Positions 42,765 through 49,998 of a stretch of 59,049 bases of DNA are shown here, piece after piece. How positions within the stretch are numbered: the first letter of the stretch is position 1; each line of letters begins with the position of its first letter. Both the position numbers and the translations under genes were made by a program. Location of the stretch: the IMG/VR virus record IMGVR_UViG_3300035145_003654, positions 1 through 59,049 of that record. The stretch is one strand, 5' to 3'. The notes under the pieces were generated by a model. That model worked only from the letters and a program-made list of their open reading frames with translations, did no database searches and had not been told where the DNA came from. Source of the stretch: a virus.

Positions 42765-43109
42765 AAATGAAGGAAACCCCACCGCGCTGATCACGCACGG
42801 GGGGGTATGACTGAATGTGTCCCTCGCTTAGGGGGATAAAGTACACATGCTAATAGGTAGCTCGACTTACAGCAAGCGCTGTAGGGGGTGAAAGCCCAGT
42901 GTGGGCCTATTCAGTGTGTGGTTGTGCGATGTGGAAATAAATTTCTACTAAGCGATATTGTGAACTTCAATTGGGGTTAGCAGCCATGAAGTGAAATGAT
43001 TAATGGGATGCGGGTTTAACACTCCTCTTGTGCCATTATGATTTACCAATACAACCGCCTGCTAGTCGCGCTTAAGAGCCTGAATAACTCTTTACCCATT
43101 CCTTCATTT
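42765..43109 (+). ncRNA. Large structured RNA, about 345 nt, unassigned
   Basis: This segment has no credible open frame and lies between tRNA-Ile and tRNA-Lys. A perfect 11-bp helix closes it: AAATGAAGGAA (42765-42775) with TTCCTTCATTT (43099-43109). Internal helices read directly include ACTGAAT with ATTCAGT enclosing TGTGT/ACACA, and AATAGG/CCTATT enclosing TACAGC/GCTGTA and GCCCA/TGGGC. Further ones are GTGGAAAT/ATTTCTAC, ACTTCA/TGAAGT and AAGAG/CTCTT. It does not show the tmRNA tag or RNase P signatures I would look for. GOLLD and ROOL are other large RNAs found near phage tRNAs, but both are longer. Class unknown. Confidence 0.75.
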
Positions 43110-43112
43110 TAT

Positions 43113-43186
43113 GATCCCGTAGCTCAGCTGGTTAGAGCATCTCACTTTTAATGAGAGGGTCCTGGGTTCGAGTCCCAGCGGGATCA
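43113..43186 (+). tRNA. tRNA-Lys (anticodon UUU)
   Basis: Acceptor GATCCCG/CGGGATC, anticodon stem TCTCA/TGAGA, loop CTTTTAA, anticodon TTT reading AAA. Confidence 0.95.
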
Positions 43187-43207
43187 CAGCGTGTGAGGCG
43201 AATGCAA

Positions 43208-43281
43208 GCCACTATAGCTCAGTTGGCTAGAGCAGCTGATTTGTAATCAGCAGGTCGCGGGTTCGAATCCTGCTAGTGGCT
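43208..43281 (+). tRNA. tRNA-Thr (anticodon UGU)
   Basis: Acceptor GCCACTA/TAGTGGC, anticodon stem GCTGA/TCAGC, loop TTTGTAA, anticodon TGT reading ACA. Confidence 0.95.
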
Positions 43282-43301
43282 CAACCCTTAGTCTAATATG
43301 G

Positions 43302-43381
43302 GAGACTCGGCCCCTATAAGCCGAAAATATAGGGTCTCAGTGGTCCGACGAGATACCAGACGGACAAGTCCTCACTGCTGA
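43302..43381 (+). ncRNA. Small structured RNA with an apparent H-type pseudoknot
   Basis: This element fills the 110-base gap between tRNA-Thr and tRNA-Pro. CGGC (43308-43311) pairs with GCCG (43320-43323). CCCTATA (43312-43318), inside that loop, pairs with TATAGGG (43328-43334), giving an H-type pseudoknot with an AAAA crossing loop. GAGA/TCTC (43302-43305, 43335-43338) closes it. A second hairpin follows: CAGTG with CACTG, and TCCG with CGGA. No open frame. Function unknown. Confidence 0.55.
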
Positions 43382-43392
43382 GTGGGGCAATA

Positions 43393-43465
43393 CGGAATAT
43401 GGCGCAGTTGGTAGCGCACCTGCTTTGGGAGCAGGGGGCCGCAGGTTCGAGTCCTGCTATTCCGA
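43393..43465 (+). tRNA. tRNA-Pro (anticodon UGG)
   Basis: Acceptor CGGAATA/TATTCCG, anticodon stem CCTGC/GCAGG, loop TTTGGGA, anticodon TGG reading CCA. Confidence 0.94.
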
Positions 43466-43482
43466 CCTGAAGACTGCGTGTA

Positions 43483-43556
43483 GCTCCCTTAGCTCAGTTG
43501 GTTAGAGCATCTGACTGTTAATCAGAGGGTCCCTGGTTCGAGCCCAGGAGGGAGCG
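43483..43556 (+). tRNA. tRNA-Asn (anticodon GUU)
   Basis: Acceptor GCTCCCT/AGGGAGC with G discriminator, anticodon stem TCTGA/TCAGA, loop CTGTTAA, anticodon GTT. Confidence 0.95.
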
Positions 43557-43559
43557 CTA

Positions 43560-43572
43560 AGGAAGTTCTTTG
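43560..43572 (+). repeat. Left arm of a 13-bp inverted repeat around the 43602 gene
   Basis: AGGAAGTTCTTTG begins 4 bases after tRNA-Asn and is the exact reverse complement of CAAAGAACTTCCT at 43912-43924. Pairing in the transcript would loop out the gene between two tRNAs. Confidence 0.85.
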
Positions 43573-43601
43573 ATTTTATTAATAATTAAAAATTAGAAAT
43601 C

Positions 43602-43901
43602 ATGGAAGTATTATTTTACAGTTTAGGTGTGCTTACAGTTGCATTCTTATATGCAGTTGTGAGTGTGTTTAAGTTAAATAAAAAAATAGATTATTTAGAA
43701 AACGTAGTTGAAGAACACAAAAGGCAAACAAATATAGAATATAATGAAATCTATAGAGAAATGGACATTAGAATAAATGATCACGCCACCCAACCACTTA
43801 GGGAAACGAATGAAAATGTGGCACGTGAAGTAGAGGATATTTATCGTATGGTAGATTCTCGTATAGATAAATTAGAAGACCGTTTAACAAAAAATAGCTA
43901 A
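43602..43901 (+). CDS. Membrane-anchored coiled-coil protein inside the tRNA array
   Basis: This 99-residue protein has an N-terminal membrane span (about 4-24, LFYSLGVLTVAFLYAVVSVF) and a long charged coiled coil to the end. No family recognised; the layout also resembles small spanin-like or scaffold proteins. It is set between tRNA-Asn and tRNA-Val and framed by a 13-bp inverted repeat. Confidence 0.7.
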   Translation: MEVLFYSLGVLTVAFLYAVVSVFKLNKKIDYLENVVEEHKRQTNIEYNEIYREMDIRINDHATQPLRETNENVAREVEDIYRMVDSRIDKLEDRLTKNS

Positions 43902-43911
43902 AAATTAGCAA

Positions 43912-43924
43912 CAAAGAACTTCCT
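43912..43924 (+). repeat. Right arm of the inverted repeat around the 43602 gene
   Basis: CAAAGAACTTCCT, exact complement of 43560-43572, ends 3 bases before tRNA-Val. Confidence 0.85.
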
Positions 43925-43927
43925 ATA

Positions 43928-44002
43928 GGTCCCTTAGCTCAGTTGGTTCAGAGCATCTCGTTTACACCGAGGGGGTCACTGGTTCGAGTCCAGTAGGGAC
44001 CA
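43928..44002 (+). tRNA. tRNA-Val (anticodon UAC)
   Basis: Acceptor GGTCCCT/AGGGACC, anticodon stem TCTCG/CGAGG (one T-G pair), loop TTTACAC, anticodon TAC reading GUA. Confidence 0.93.
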
Positions 44003-44015
44003 CAAATATTAAAAA

Positions 44016-44216
44016 ATGCAAGTTGGAGATAAAATAAAATTTTTTCTATTTGGCGTGGAATCTGAAGGAGAGATTTATAACGTTAACAAAAAGGAAAAAA
44101 CAGTAGATATATTTTGTGAAGGGTATAAATACCCTGGAGTACAAACATTTAGGAAATTACCGAAAAAACAAAAGGATACACCACCCTGGTATATCTTAAA
44201 AACCAAAAACAAATGA
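44016..44216 (+). CDS. Small unrecognised protein
   Basis: This 66-residue protein starts MQVGDKIKFFLFGVESEGEIYNV, a small beta-barrel-like pattern (G-D-K-I-x-F), with a basic C-terminus. It overlaps the lipoprotein gene by 4 bases. Confidence 0.6.
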   Translation: MQVGDKIKFFLFGVESEGEIYNVNKKEKTVDIFCEGYKYPGVQTFRKLPKKQKDTPPWYILKTKNK

Positions 44217-44437
44217 AACATTTATTCACAACTGCCCTTATTGTGGGCCTTGCCTCTTGTGGCACAACAGACACCACCACCGACCAGGTAGACTGTCACG
44301 AAACAGACTCAACAGGTGGATTCCTTCCTGACAGTGTAGTAATTAACAACTACCTTGTTACTGATTCGATCGCAAACGTAAGTGATCTTCTTGATACACT
44401 TGCTGCGTACGAGCCAGCAGCTAAAATGACCCACTAA
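44213..44437 (+). CDS. Small lipoprotein
   Basis: This 74-residue protein has a signal peptide and lipobox LASC (Cys at residue 16), followed by a Thr/Asp-rich surface segment. It is probably exported and lipid-anchored. No family recognised. A superinfection-exclusion role is one possibility for a phage lipoprotein, without direct evidence. Confidence 0.7.
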   Translation: MKHLFTTALIVGLASCGTTDTTTDQVDCHETDSTGGFLPDSVVINNYLVTDSIANVSDLLDTLAAYEPAAKMTH

Positions 44438-44446
44438 GGGTCATAT

Positions 44447-44526
44447 GCCTGAGTGGTGGAATTGGTAGACACGCTGGTCTTAGGAACCAGTGCTTCGGCG
44501 TGTGGGTTCGAGTCCCACCTTAGGTA
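44447..44526 (+). tRNA. tRNA-Leu (anticodon UAG)
   Basis: Acceptor GCCTGAG/CTTAGGT (two G-U pairs), anticodon stem CTGGT/ACCAG, loop CTTAGGA, anticodon TAG reading CUA, with a variable arm. Confidence 0.92.
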
Positions 44527-44546
44527 CAAAATTAAAATTATATCAA

Positions 44547-44759
44547 ATGAAAATGTTTGAACAAGTTAGAGTCCCTGACTCACGTAAAGGAAACGATTAT
44601 ATTGTTACCGCTGAAATTAACCAAGTAGCATATGATGACCGTGAGGGTCCTTACTATTTTGTCCAAAGGGCAGATAGTGGTAAAGGCCGTAGAATTAACA
44701 AAGCCAACTTTAAAAAAGGCAAATTCTACCACCACTCAGAAGTAATGGGGTTAACATGA
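44547..44759 (+). CDS. Small unrecognised protein
   Basis: This 70-residue protein starts MKMFEQVRVPDSRKGND, beta-rich with basic C-terminus (GKGRRINKANFKKGKFY). The ATG just after tRNA-Leu is chosen, because the longer frame runs into the tRNA. It overlaps the methyltransferase by 4 bases. Confidence 0.65.
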   Translation: MKMFEQVRVPDSRKGNDYIVTAEINQVAYDDREGPYYFVQRADSGKGRRINKANFKKGKFYHHSEVMGLT

Positions 44760-45403
44760 AATCCTTAAATATTCAAAATAATATTGAAATGTGGGGGGAC
44801 CCCTCTACATGGCAAAAAGATGGGGATGAGTGGTCTACCCAATTTGGTAGTACACAAAATATGTGGGATGAAATTATTCACCCTAAAATTTCCCAATTCC
44901 TCAGAGGTGATGTACTTGAGATAGCTCCTGGGTATGGTAGAATAACCGAAAAGCTTCTAGAGTATGATATTGATAGCCTAGAAATAGTAGATTTAAATTC
45001 TAATTGTATAGATAGATGCCAAGAGAGGTTTGGAGATAAAATACAAGGATACTTTACCAATTCAGGTACAAATTTATATGACTTTTCTCCTGAAAGTAAG
45101 GATTTTATTCTATCTTGGGATTCATTTGTGCATATGGATGAGAAAGTAATTGAATCTTATCTTAAAGAAATACACAGAGTACTTAAACCTGGGGGTATTG
45201 CATGGATTCACCATTCTAATTTATGGGGAGGAAGTGAAAATAATTGGAATAATATGGGGGGAAGAACCAATATGAACCTTTTTAGATTTGCTGAATTAGG
45301 GCAAGAAGCAGAATTAAGTATTTCTAACCAAGAAACCATTAAGTGGGGGGATGAAAAAAGTACTTTATGGGATGGTATCTCTACCCTTAAAAAGGAGTTA
45401 TAA
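44756..45403 (+). CDS. Class I SAM-dependent methyltransferase
   Basis: This 215-residue protein has VLEIAPGYGRITEKLL (about 52-67, SAM loop), LEIVDLNSNCIDRC (acidic strand), KDFILSWDSFVHM and IHRVLKPGGIAWIHHSN, the full set of methyltransferase type 11 motifs. Substrate unknown; sugars are possible given the phage's glycan genes. Confidence 0.85.
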   Translation: MKSLNIQNNIEMWGDPSTWQKDGDEWSTQFGSTQNMWDEIIHPKISQFLRGDVLEIAPGYGRITEKLLEYDIDSLEIVDLNSNCIDRCQERFGDKIQGYFTNSGTNLYDFSPESKDFILSWDSFVHMDEKVIESYLKEIHRVLKPGGIAWIHHSNLWGGSENNWNNMGGRTNMNLFRFAELGQEAELSISNQETIKWGDEKSTLWDGISTLKKEL

Positions 45404-45451
45404 GTTCGTCATATGAAGATTTGGTTTATTCCGGGAACTTTCGTACCTTTA
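45397..45451 (+). promoter_or_regulatory. GTCAT-class phage promoter
   Basis: GTTAT (45397-45401), 6 bases, GTCAT (45408-45412), 7 bases, TTTG (45420-45423), 20 bases, TACCTTTA (45444-45451). It overlaps the end of the methyltransferase gene and precedes the ATG at 45458 so closely that the transcript would be nearly leaderless. Confidence 0.7.
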
Positions 45452-45457
45452 TGGTGT

Positions 45458-45586
45458 ATGAAAAAGCAGAAAAACATCAATTCTACTTTACCTGATGGTA
45501 AGTACTTTCAGCAACCTGCTAATCGTACCCACAAGGATAAATCTAAATTTAATCGTAAGAAAAAACATAAAAATGCTGAAGATTAA
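45458..45586 (+). CDS. Very small basic protein
   Basis: This 42-residue protein starts MKKQKNINSTLPDGKYF and ends in HKDKSKFNRKKKHKNAED. Lys-rich and probably nucleic-acid binding. It overlaps the next gene by 14 bases. Confidence 0.55.
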   Translation: MKKQKNINSTLPDGKYFQQPANRTHKDKSKFNRKKKHKNAED

Positions 45587-45818
45587 AACAACAGTCTCTG
45601 ATTGTTACGAACAGGCCCGCGAAGCACTAAAAGCAGGTAAACCTAACAAAGCACGTGATATGGCTGACTATGGTATTGTTAAAGTAGCTGAGGCCCGTAG
45701 TGAAGGAATGGGTGTAGACGACCTAATAGATGATGTACGTATCGGCCTATGGCTTGAGCGTTTCTGGTATTTTTTGGAAAACAATAATTTGATGCTTGAT
45801 GGAGATGTCGAAGAATAA
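45573..45818 (+). CDS. Small helical protein, unrecognised
   Basis: This 81-residue protein has a TPR-like helix pair (DCYEQAREALKAGKPNKARDMADYGIVKVAEAR, read in parts). The ATG at 45573 is used rather than an upstream in-frame codon. No family recognised. Confidence 0.6.
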   Translation: MLKIKTTVSDCYEQAREALKAGKPNKARDMADYGIVKVAEARSEGMGVDDLIDDVRIGLWLERFWYFLENNNLMLDGDVEE

Positions 45819-46005
45819 AATTTACAACGAGGCTCAATACATCCTTAAGCAGCTAAATGAAATTGATGCTCGTTACTACTGTGATGTAACAGAAGAAGTG
45901 TATGAACTCCTCCTCCAAATTAGATTTACAGCAGAAGAAATCCAACGTCAATCCCAAAAGTATGTACATAGATTTGAGGAAGCGGGAGAACGAGATCGAC
46001 CGTAA
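45799..46005 (+). CDS. Small helical protein, unrecognised
   Basis: This 68-residue protein starts MEMSKNKIYNEAQYILKQ; ATG 45805 is an alternative. Helical and charged. It overlaps neighbours on both sides. Confidence 0.5.
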   Translation: MEMSKNKIYNEAQYILKQLNEIDARYYCDVTEEVYELLLQIRFTAEEIQRQSQKYVHRFEEAGERDRP

Positions 46006-46204
46006 AATAGCAGAAGAACGCAAACAACCATTTTATGTAATAGATGAATACGCTCAAGTATTTGCAGGTTTAAGGAGAGGGTATCCGTATTTTAGTGATA
46101 ATGTTGAAGAAGCAAAACCAATATATAACAATGAACAACTTGGATGTATCCGTAGAGGACACCTTTACAAAATCGAACGAATTGAAGCTGAAGATCTATT
46201 GTGA
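45962..46204 (+). CDS. Small unrecognised protein
   Basis: From ATG 45962 it has 80 residues (MYIDLRKRENEIDRKIAEE...), a charged helix then a beta part (HLYKIERIEAEDLL). A longer frame begins at 45902. Overlaps in this stretch are large, so starts are uncertain. Confidence 0.5.
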   Translation: MYIDLRKRENEIDRKIAEERKQPFYVIDEYAQVFAGLRRGYPYFSDNVEEAKPIYNNEQLGCIRRGHLYKIERIEAEDLL

Positions 46205-46685
46205 TATGGATGGGGTGCTTACTGATTTTGATAAGCGCTTTAATGAAATCCACCCTTGGAGTCCTACTAAGTTTACTGAGAAAAACGGTAAGGATGAGTT
46301 TTGGGAACTTATTGATGAGCGTGGAGTTGGATTTTGGGTAGGAATGGAATGGATGGAAGATGGTAAGTTGTTGTGGGAATATCTTAAAACAAACCACGAT
46401 GTAGAGCTGTTGTCTTCTCCTTCACGTGCTGAACACTCACGTTTAGGTAAGCGTTTGTGGGTTAGAAACCATAAGTTGGGAGCTAAATTAAATTTAGCTT
46501 ACTCATACAATAAGAAAAAGTATGCTGCTCCTAACCATGTGTTGATTGATGATCGAAAAGACAACATTGAAGGTTGGGAATCTAAAGGAGGAATTGGTAT
46601 CTTGCACACCTCCACTGAGGATACAATTGCTAAGTTGTTAAATATAGTTGCTCAATATGGCCGAAAAGAAAGGACAGACAGTTAA
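46131..46685 (+). CDS. HAD-like phosphatase (5'-nucleotidase-like)
   Basis: From ATG 46131 it has 184 residues. IYCDMDGVLTDFDKRF (about 21-36) is HAD motif I with the nucleophilic Asp, LLSSPSR is motif II, and HVLIDDRKDNIEGWESKGG is motif IV with two Asp. This layout is typical of phage 5'(3')-deoxyribonucleotidase-like proteins. The real start could be ATG 46101. Confidence 0.75.
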   Translation: MNNLDVSVEDTFTKSNELKLKIYCDMDGVLTDFDKRFNEIHPWSPTKFTEKNGKDEFWELIDERGVGFWVGMEWMEDGKLLWEYLKTNHDVELLSSPSRAEHSRLGKRLWVRNHKLGAKLNLAYSYNKKKYAAPNHVLIDDRKDNIEGWESKGGIGILHTSTEDTIAKLLNIVAQYGRKERTDS

Positions 46686-47004
46686 GCTCAAATATGATTT
46701 CCCTGAGCAGTTATGTTGTGAAGTGTATGTGCCTAATCTAGAAGATTGGTATAGAGTAACGTGTAATGAGTTTAGGAGTTGGGTAGGTAAACGGAGAATT
46801 TTACATTTAGAAGGTAATAATAAAGAAAATACTAATGTTAAGGCCGAATATAGAGAATATGATGGTCCTACTTACCTGTTTAGATCAAATAAAAAAATAA
46901 ATCCAAGCAAATATACACAAAACAAAATTGCATTTTTGCACGATAAAGATCCACGAGAAGCAAAACCAAGAAAGCATGAAAAATTTTCAAGAGCCAAAAA
47001 ATAA
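46657..47004 (+). CDS. Unrecognised basic protein
   Basis: This 115-residue protein starts MAEKKGQTVKLKYDFPEQ, with a beta-rich centre and a Lys/Arg-rich end. It overlaps neighbours on both sides (29 bases each). No family recognised. Confidence 0.6.
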   Translation: MAEKKGQTVKLKYDFPEQLCCEVYVPNLEDWYRVTCNEFRSWVGKRRILHLEGNNKENTNVKAEYREYDGPTYLFRSNKKINPSKYTQNKIAFLHDKDPREAKPRKHEKFSRAKK

Positions 47005-47155
47005 GCTTGAGGAGGAGATGAAAGAAGAGCTCCGTAAGCAAGGTATTAATCCCGATATGATTAGTGAGTATGGGGATGTTGATTTTGAAGATGGAGTTGA
47101 TGATTATTATAGCTACAAAGATAGCTATGATGAGTACGGAGAAGATGAGTATTAA
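46976..47155 (+). CDS. Small acidic protein
   Basis: This 59-residue protein has a helical start (MKNFQEPKNKLEEEMKEELR) and a very acidic Tyr/Asp tail (DVDFEDGVDDYYSYKDSYDE). It could mimic DNA charge, as some phage anti-restriction proteins do, but this is only a composition argument. Confidence 0.5.
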   Translation: MKNFQEPKNKLEEEMKEELRKQGINPDMISEYGDVDFEDGVDDYYSYKDSYDEYGEDEY

Positions 47156-47201
47156 AACAAGCTTTTAACAGACCACCCACCCCTCTTAATCCGTATATAC
47201 G

Positions 47202-47390
47202 ATGTTACATTATCAAAATGAAATACTTAGTTACCTACTAATAGGAGTTATTGTATCTTTTATCCTAGAAAGCCTAATAAGGTGGGGTGGGGAAAATGTA
47301 AATGGGTGGGAACGTTTTTCACTTATTGTGGCGTGGCCCATTATGTTGTGTATATTTGTATACCAATTTATAAAAGGACTTATAGAATGA
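47202..47390 (+). CDS. Small membrane protein
   Basis: This 62-residue protein has two membrane spans (about 7-26 and 41-60). It overlaps the glycosyltransferase start by 4 bases (ATGA). Confidence 0.6.
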   Translation: MLHYQNEILSYLLIGVIVSFILESLIRWGGENVNGWERFSLIVAWPIMLCIFVYQFIKGLIE

Positions 47391-48157
47391 AAATAGGAAT
47401 ACAAATTATAACTTACAACAGCGCTGATAGTTTTGAGAAATTAATTGAACCCTGGCTAAAACTTAAGGATAGGTACGACCTTAAGATATGGGTAGGTAGT
47501 GGGCAATTTAAGATTTATCATGACATGGGTTGTGAGAACTTAAATGGGCCCACTATCCAGCTACTGGAAAGTATGCTGGGACAAGGAAAAATAGATTATC
47601 TGTTCCAGCCAGACCCAGATAACTTGTTGGGTGATCATACAACTAGGGATAAGTGTATTCCTTGGATGAGGGAACAAGACATTGACCTAATGATTCAGTT
47701 GGACTCAGATGAGTTTTACACCGAAGAGGAGGTAAATAATTATATTGAGTTTATAGAACAAAACCCAGACTATAATTATAAGACAGTATTTAATAATTTA
47801 GTTGGGGGAGAAGGGAAAGGTATAGATTGGGAAAAACACACTGCATGGTGGATTAAAAGGTTTGGGGGGATTAGTCATTATTATTATGATGCTCACTGGA
47901 GTTATCTTGGAGAAGGAAATCCTATAGGGCATAAAGGGGAAGGAAACATTGAGTATAGGTGGCCCCCTAGTTTAATTATACCTAAAGAATTGGTTAATCC
48001 TCAACACTATACTTGGACTAATGATGAAAATATTGGTGGACCTTCCCATGTTAAGGAAAAAATTGAGTACCAAAAGAGGTACTACAATACTGGAGAGTGT
48101 GGGTATGTTTGGGATGAAAATGAGCAGAAAGTAAAACCTGTGGGTAATGACGCTTAA
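47387..48157 (+). CDS. Glycosyltransferase-like protein (GT-A)
   Basis: This 256-residue protein starts MKIGIQIITYNSADSFEKLI, then LKIWVGSGQFKIYHDMGC, and DLMIQLDSDEFYTEEEV with a D-S-D metal motif (about 107-109). WEKHTAWWIKRFGGISHYYY and a late His/Trp segment resemble GT2-like enzymes. The ATG at 47387 is preferred over a longer reading overlapping the membrane gene. Confidence 0.75.
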   Translation: MKIGIQIITYNSADSFEKLIEPWLKLKDRYDLKIWVGSGQFKIYHDMGCENLNGPTIQLLESMLGQGKIDYLFQPDPDNLLGDHTTRDKCIPWMREQDIDLMIQLDSDEFYTEEEVNNYIEFIEQNPDYNYKTVFNNLVGGEGKGIDWEKHTAWWIKRFGGISHYYYDAHWSYLGEGNPIGHKGEGNIEYRWPPSLIIPKELVNPQHYTWTNDENIGGPSHVKEKIEYQKRYYNTGECGYVWDENEQKVKPVGNDA

Positions 48158-48167
48158 GGAATTTATA

Positions 48168-48314
48168 ATGCATAAAACCCGTTGGCTTAACGGTTGGAAT
48201 GCACATATGAAACTTGGAAACATAGATTTCAAAACGTATATGCGTATGAATGGAATGAGTGAAGAAGAGTTTGATATGTTAAATAAGAAATCTGAAGAAA
48301 AGGATGGATTTTAA
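48168..48314 (+). CDS. Very small unrecognised protein
   Basis: This 48-residue protein starts MHKTRWLNGWNAHMKLGN and ends in an acidic helix. It overlaps the next gene by 11 bases. Confidence 0.5.
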   Translation: MHKTRWLNGWNAHMKLGNIDFKTYMRMNGMSEEEFDMLNKKSEEKDGF

Positions 48315-49047
48315 AATAGTACAATTTGGGTTAAATAGAGATGATTCTAAGGAATCACAATCTATGGAGCAACTTAAGCAGTTAAGCAGTGATATGAATG
48401 TTAGATACATTCGTATTGAAAATCCCCCATACGAATGGGATGCTCCTGTTGATAATATATTTAATAATTGGAGAGGGAATTATGTAGGAAGAACTAAACC
48501 TCCTAACGCTCAGGGTTTAAATTTAACTGATTTTAATTATGGGTGTTGGTTGGCTCATAAACAAGCTATAAGTTTAGGGTTTGCTGATAGGGGGCATACT
48601 TTAATATGTGAATCTGATTGCCGTATACTTGATATAGATTTATTTAAGCAGAGATTAAGTGAGGCTGTTGAATTATTTAACAGTGGAGTAGATTATCCTA
48701 TTATCCGTTTTGAGCCTCCTTTTTATCCTGTTTGGATTAAAACCAAATTTGGTAAACAAGTAAGTAAAAATATCTACGAATGTGACCAAATATTCTCAGG
48801 TCACTGCCACCTTATAAATGAAAACTCAAAAGAACTCTTTACAGATTTATATGAGACAAAGGGGTGGTTAACTAATGATGATTGGCTTAATTATAACTTA
48901 GGAGATCGAAATATACCTATGTTAGCATTCAAAGAGCTTCTTACATTCCAGTTTGATGGGAGTTCTGCTTTAAATGTTTATGCTCAAAACTTTAATGAAA
49001 TGGTTAAAGATATAGATGAATCTATCAGACAAAACCTAAGTGCTTAA
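48304..49047 (+). CDS. Glycosyltransferase-like protein (GT25-like)
   Basis: This 247-residue protein has FNYGCWLAHKQAISLGFADRGHTLICESDCRILD (read in parts about 78-111): A-H-K-x-A followed by an E-S-D acidic motif recalls GT25 lipopolysaccharide enzymes (A-H-x-x-x-W then E-D-D). WLTNDDWLNYNLG near the end fits an acceptor-site loop. It overlaps the FkbM-like gene by 1 base. Confidence 0.65.
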   Translation: MDFKIVQFGLNRDDSKESQSMEQLKQLSSDMNVRYIRIENPPYEWDAPVDNIFNNWRGNYVGRTKPPNAQGLNLTDFNYGCWLAHKQAISLGFADRGHTLICESDCRILDIDLFKQRLSEAVELFNSGVDYPIIRFEPPFYPVWIKTKFGKQVSKNIYECDQIFSGHCHLINENSKELFTDLYETKGWLTNDDWLNYNLGDRNIPMLAFKELLTFQFDGSSALNVYAQNFNEMVKDIDESIRQNLSA

Positions 49048-49919
49048 TGATATATTTAAAAGTAAATGAAGGAGAGGAATCAAATGAATTTAGAGTTGAT
49101 TTAGATCCTACACTGGCCCTAATTCATCCTGGTAAATTTAGGGTAAAGTTTAGTCATTTCCCTATAGAAAATCCTGAAAGAGAATTTGGAAGTAATAAGG
49201 GGTGGGAAACAAACATCCCTCCTGGTGGGTGGGCCTCATGGAACAGTGGAAACTCATGCCCTAGATGTGATATTAGTATTTACACCCAAGATGGGATTCA
49301 CTTGTTTACTAGAAGGTGGAATTCTATTTTAGATGGGGGTAATATTGATAAGGCATTTTCCCTTTTTGTTAAAGCAAATCCTGGGTGTAAGGGTATAATT
49401 ATAGGTCCTCATGACGGGGAATGGGGGCATTGGGTGGATCCTGTTAGAGACATGGGTGTAGAATGTTTACTTATTGAAGGGAGTAAAAAACAATTTGATA
49501 AGTTAAAGGAAAAGTATTTTGAGCTCCCAAATTGTACTTTTTTAAATCATATTATAACGGTTAATGGTGAGGATGTTACTTGGCATACTACTGATAATGG
49601 TTGGATGGATTCTATAATTTTAGAAGTAAGTAAAAAATGTGCATCTGGTGGAGAAATTATTTCGGAAACTAAGCCTAGCAAAGCAATTAATGAGTTAATT
49701 GAAGAACAAGGGTATACTGATTATGATTTCCTTCATTTAGATTTAGAAGGGTACGACACTGATCTTATTATGGGTCTAAGATATTTACCAAGAATGATTG
49801 TATTTGAAAATAATCATTGTAAAGCTATGGGTAAGTACGATAAAGCAAGGAACTACCTGGAAAGGGAAGGATATAGTATCATTGAAGAAGGTGGAGACAC
49901 TCTAGCAATCAAATTGTGA
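49047..49919 (+). CDS. FkbM-like methyltransferase
   Basis: This 290-residue protein has a beta-rich N-terminal 110 residues, then CKGIIIGPHDGEWGHWV and ECLLIEGSKKQFDKLKEKY (SAM-binding and acidic strands), and YDFLHLDLEGYDTDLIMGL, the FkbM D-x-E-G-x-D motif. It ends the second glycan group. The N-terminal extension may bind the acceptor glycan. Confidence 0.75.
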   Translation: MIYLKVNEGEESNEFRVDLDPTLALIHPGKFRVKFSHFPIENPEREFGSNKGWETNIPPGGWASWNSGNSCPRCDISIYTQDGIHLFTRRWNSILDGGNIDKAFSLFVKANPGCKGIIIGPHDGEWGHWVDPVRDMGVECLLIEGSKKQFDKLKEKYFELPNCTFLNHIITVNGEDVTWHTTDNGWMDSIILEVSKKCASGGEIISETKPSKAINELIEEQGYTDYDFLHLDLEGYDTDLIMGLRYLPRMIVFENNHCKAMGKYDKARNYLEREGYSIIEEGGDTLAIKL

Positions 49920-49923
49920 TTGC

Positions 49924-49977
49924 GTCATATTAACGTCATGCGGAAAGGATTGGATCCGCGGATCCTTTCGTATATTC
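49924..49977 (+). promoter_or_regulatory. GTCAT-class phage promoter with palindromic spacer
   Basis: GTCAT (49924-49928), 6 bases, GTCAT (49935-49939), 7 bases, GGAT at the -33 position (no TTTG), 20 bases, TATATTC (49971-49977). The spacer contains a perfect palindrome, GGATCCGCGGATCC (49952-49965). Confidence 0.75.
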
Positions 49978-49998
49978 ACGGTGTTAATGATTACAGCC

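Noticed and set aside
42765-43109. tmRNA or RNase P RNA
   Set aside because: No alanine-tRNA-like ends or tag frame for tmRNA, and no recognisable P4 core of RNase P RNA; kept as an unassigned structured RNA.
42765-43109. Group I intron interrupting a tRNA
   Set aside because: Both neighbouring tRNAs are complete, so nothing is interrupted, and no nuclease frame is present inside.
46976-47155. Ocr-type DNA-mimic anti-restriction protein
   Set aside because: Only acidic composition supports it; too short and no recognised family, so left as a note.
47194-47200. Promoter at TATATAC before 47202
   Set aside because: No TTTG-like element 20 bases upstream and no GTCAT boxes at the expected positions.
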